From assembly GCF_022179085.1 (NCBI RefSeq), contig NZ_BPQE01000016.1, positions 62,001 through 126,000 of the forward strand: a stretch of DNA of 64,000 nucleotides. Direction: 5' to 3'. Origin of the DNA: Methylobacterium aerolatum. Its GTDB lineage: Bacteria > Pseudomonadota > Alphaproteobacteria > Rhizobiales > Beijerinckiaceae. The notes beneath the pieces are model-generated. The model did not search any database. It was given only the letters and a program-made list of their open reading frames with translations, and was not told the origin of the DNA. The position numbers and the translations under genes were made by a program. Positions 61,947 to 64,000 of the stretch are shown piece after piece (positions within the stretch are counted from its first letter, which is position 1; every line of letters begins with the position of its first letter).

Positions 61947-62927
61947 CTACGCCCGCCCCTCCTGCACGGCATGGCAGGCGACGCCCGCGTGCAACTCCGG
62001 CACCTCGGCGCGGCAGCGGTCGTTCGCCAGCGGGCAGCGGGGGTGGAAGGTGCAGCCGGGGGGCGGGTCGATCGGGTTCGGGATCTCGCCCGAGACCGGC
62101 ACGCGGGCGCGGCCCACATGGGCGAGGTCGGGCACCGCGTCGAGAAGCATCCGCGTGTAGGGGTGGCGCGGCGTCGCGAAGAGGTCTTTGGCGGCGGCGA
62201 CCTCCACGAGGCGGCCGAGATACATCACGCCCACCCGGCTCGCCATGTGGCGTACCACGGCGAGGTTGTGGGAGATGAACAGGTAGGTGAGCCCCAGCCG
62301 GTCCTGCAGATCGCGCATCAGGTTGAGGATCTGCGCCTGGACCGAGACGTCCAGCGCCGAGGTCGGCTCGTCGCCCACCAGGAACTCCGCTTGGCTCGCC
62401 AGCGCCCGGGCGATGGCCACCCGCTGGCGCTGCCCGCCGGAGAACTCGTGCGGGTACTTTTTGGAATCGTCCGCGTGGAGGCCGACGAGTCCCAGAAGCT
62501 CGCCGACGCGGGCGCGGATCGCAGCCTCTCCCTGAATCAGGTTGAAGGCGCGGATCGGCTCCGCGATGATCCGGCCCACCCGCCAGCGCGGGTTCATGGA
62601 GGCGTAGGGGTCCTGAAAGATCATCTGGATGCGCGAGCGCAGGCGGCGCCGGGCGGTCTCCTCGCGGGGGTCGGTCATCGACACGCCGGTGATGCGCACC
62701 TCGCCCCCCGAAGGTGGCAGCAGGCCGACCACCATCCGCGCCACGGTGGACTTGCCGGAGCCCGATTCCCCCACGATGGCGAAGGTCTCGCCCTTCGCGA
62801 TCGTGAAGCCCACCCGGTCCACGGCGGTGAGATACTTCTTCGGCTCGCGCTCGATCACCCGATTCAGCCAGGGCTTCGAGACGTCGAACCGGCGGCGCAG
62901 GTCGGTGACTTCGACGTAGGCGCTCAC
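61947..62927 (-). CDS. Oligopeptide/dipeptide-type ABC transporter ATPase (DppF-like)
   Basis: 326 residues from GTG 62927, which overlaps the preceding ATPase stop; the upstream in-frame ATG gives an unlikely tail. Walker A GESGSGKST, signature [16 protein letters not shown], Walker B FLVGDEPTSALDVS and the C-terminal oligo_HPY domain (PHPYTRMLL type; TFHPRCPLANDRC with its cysteines). It energises a peptide, nickel or related importer. Confidence 0.9.
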   Translation of the reverse strand: MSAYVEVTDLRRRFDVSKPWLNRVIEREPKKYLTAVDRVGFTIAKGETFAIVGESGSGKSTVARMVVGLLPPSGGEVRITGVSMTDPREETARRRLRSRIQMIFQDPYASMNPRWRVGRIIAEPIRAFNLIQGEAAIRARVGELLGLVGLHADDSKKYPHEFSGGQRQRVAIARALASQAEFLVGDEPTSALDVSVQAQILNLMRDLQDRLGLTYLFISHNLAVVRHMASRVGVMYLGRLVEVAAAKDLFATPRHPYTRMLLDAVPDLAHVGRARVPVSGEIPNPIDPPPGCTFHPRCPLANDRCRAEVPELHAGVACHAVQEGRA

Positions 62928-63904
62928 GCGGCTTTCTCCGCTGCATCGTACAGGTGGCACGCCACCCGGCTCTCCCCCACCGGGATCGGCTCCGGCCGCT
63001 CGACGTGGCAGCGGGCGAAGACCTTCGGGCAGCGGGGGTTGAAGGCGCAGCCGCGCGGGATGGCCGTGAGGCGGGGCATCGATCCGGGGATCTGGCTCAG
63101 GCGTTCCGCGTCCTGCGAGAGCGTCGGGATCGCGCCCATCAGGCCGGTGGCGTAGGGGTGGTGCGGTGTGGCGATCACCGACGCGACGGGGCCGATCTCG
63201 GCCACCCGCCCGGCATACATCACCGCCACCCGGTCGGCGGCCTCGGCGATCACGCCCATGTCGTGCGTCACCAGCATCACCGCCGTGCCGTGCTCCCGGC
63301 AGAGGCGCTTCAGCAGCGTGATGATCTGCGCCTGCACCGAGACGTCGAGTGCCGTCGTCGGCTCATCGGCGATGATCAGTTCCGGCTCGGCGGCGAGCGC
63401 CAGGGCGATCACCACGCGCTGGCGCATCCCGCCGGAGAACTCGTGCGGATAGCCGTCGATCCGCCGCTCGGGAGCGGGAATGCCCACTTCCGCCAGCAGA
63501 TCGATGGCGCGGGCGCGTGCCGCCTTGGCCGACAGGCCGGTATGGGTGCGCAGCGTCTCGACGATCTGGTCGCCCACCCGGAACAGCGGATCGAGCGACG
63601 TCAGCGGATCCTGGAAGATCATGCCGATGCGCTGGCCGCGGATCCGCCGCATCGCCTCGGGGGGCAGGTTGTCGATGCGCTCGCCGCGCAGGCGGATCTC
63701 GCCCCCGGCGATCCGGCCCGGCCGGTCGATCAGCCCGATCACCGCCGCGCCGGTCACCGATTTGCCCGCGCCGGACTCACCGACCACGCCCAGGATCTCG
63801 CCCCGGCCGATGTCGAAGGACACCCGGTCGATGGCGGTGAGCGGCCCGCGCCGCGTGTCGAAGGCGACCGTGAGGTCGCGCACGGAGAGGACGGTGTCGG
63901 TCAT
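62924..63904 (-). CDS. Oligopeptide/dipeptide-type ABC transporter ATPase (DppD-like)
   Basis: 326 residues. Walker A GESGAGKSV, signature EFSGGMRQRVVIALAL, Walker B LIIADEPTTALDVS, and the oligo_HPY tail HHPYATGLMGAIP and FNPRCPKVFARC. Works with the adjacent DppF-like subunit. The binding protein and permeases must lie beyond the right window edge. Confidence 0.9.
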   Translation of the reverse strand: MTDTVLSVRDLTVAFDTRRGPLTAIDRVSFDIGRGEILGVVGESGAGKSVTGAAVIGLIDRPGRIAGGEIRLRGERIDNLPPEAMRRIRGQRIGMIFQDPLTSLDPLFRVGDQIVETLRTHTGLSAKAARARAIDLLAEVGIPAPERRIDGYPHEFSGGMRQRVVIALALAAEPELIIADEPTTALDVSVQAQIITLLKRLCREHGTAVMLVTHDMGVIAEAADRVAVMYAGRVAEIGPVASVIATPHHPYATGLMGAIPTLSQDAERLSQIPGSMPRLTAIPRGCAFNPRCPKVFARCHVERPEPIPVGESRVACHLYDAAEKAA

Positions 63905-63945
63905 GGGGTGCGGGGTCCGATGACAGAGCGTTCTCCCACCCGCGA

Positions 63946-63986
63946 CCTCATCCCGAGGCGCGCGCGCCGCGCGCCTCGAAGGAGGG
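63946..63986. repeat. Second dispersed palindrome type
   Basis: CGAGGCGCGCG-cgc-CGCGCGCCTCG (63954-63978), an 11-bp stem inside a CCTCATCC...GAAGGAGGG frame. Unlike the other REP units in sequence. The last 96 bases hold no gene. Confidence 0.55.
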
Positions 63987-64000
63987 CACCAGAGGCCGCG

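Overview
This looks like a chromosomal window from a very GC-rich alphaproteobacterium, most likely Methylobacterium or a close relative. That placement is inferred from about 70% G+C by eye, a dispersed REP-like palindrome based on CGTCATTGCGAGCG, and a urea/short-chain-amide uptake operon ending in formamidase fmdAB. No rRNA, tRNA, CRISPR array or intact insertion sequence was seen.

Layout. (1) 1-5719: a glycoside/surface-polysaccharide cluster on the + strand: the C-terminal phosphatase part of a sucrose-phosphate-synthase-like protein, two related GT2 enzymes, a MurG-like enzyme, a GT4 enzyme and a SAM-dependent methyltransferase. (2) 5839-13907: a hydroxamate siderophore locus. An MbtH-A-T-TE synthetase with no visible condensation domain and a GNAT enzyme lie on the - strand; an N-hydroxyornithine acyltransferase, an ornithine N5-monooxygenase and a MATE exporter lie divergently on the + strand. 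A FecI-like ECF sigma factor faces them and has an AT-rich promoter carrying a perfect inverted repeat. (3) 14147-15631: a SulP-STAS anion transporter. (4) 15899-27297: urtABCDE-fmdAB on the - strand, divergent from a 1,121-residue protein that joins an NCS1 permease-like domain, an eight-cysteine motif, a histidine kinase and a receiver, followed by a LuxR-type response regulator. (5) 27490-31641: ugpBAEC. (6) 31649-34031: an NCS1 transporter with a near-perfect sigma-54 promoter, divergent from a hydantoin-racemase-family protein that lacks the second expected cysteine. (7) 34076-42344: a FadL-like porin, a MerR regulator and a beta-oxidation operon (thiolase, 3-hydroxyacyl-CoA dehydrogenase/enoyl-CoA hydratase, acyl-CoA dehydrogenase, SCP2 protein).

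(8) 42346-57788 is the most unusual region. A contact-dependent-inhibition-type two-partner secretion operon runs on the - strand: IalB-like protein, small TpsA exoprotein, TpsB transporter, Sel1-repeat protein, 2,884-residue CdiA-like exoprotein, small immunity-like protein. The last ~1.5 kb, covering the toxin end and the immunity gene, is markedly AT-richer than everything around it. It is followed by a truncated orphan copy of an internal segment of the big exoprotein (a ~700-bp direct repeat), which is the arrangement expected for toxin-cassette exchange. A decayed IS5-type transposase lies upstream of the operon. (9) 58508-61800: a lipoprotein and a multi-spanning patatin-like phospholipase. 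(10) 61947-63904: two Opp/Dpp-type ABC ATPases whose operon continues beyond the right edge.

The nitrogen theme of regions 4 and 6 (amide/urea and nucleobase/hydantoin uptake) is supported by two sigma-54-like promoters. Functions come from motif recognition and gene context only; no database search was possible.
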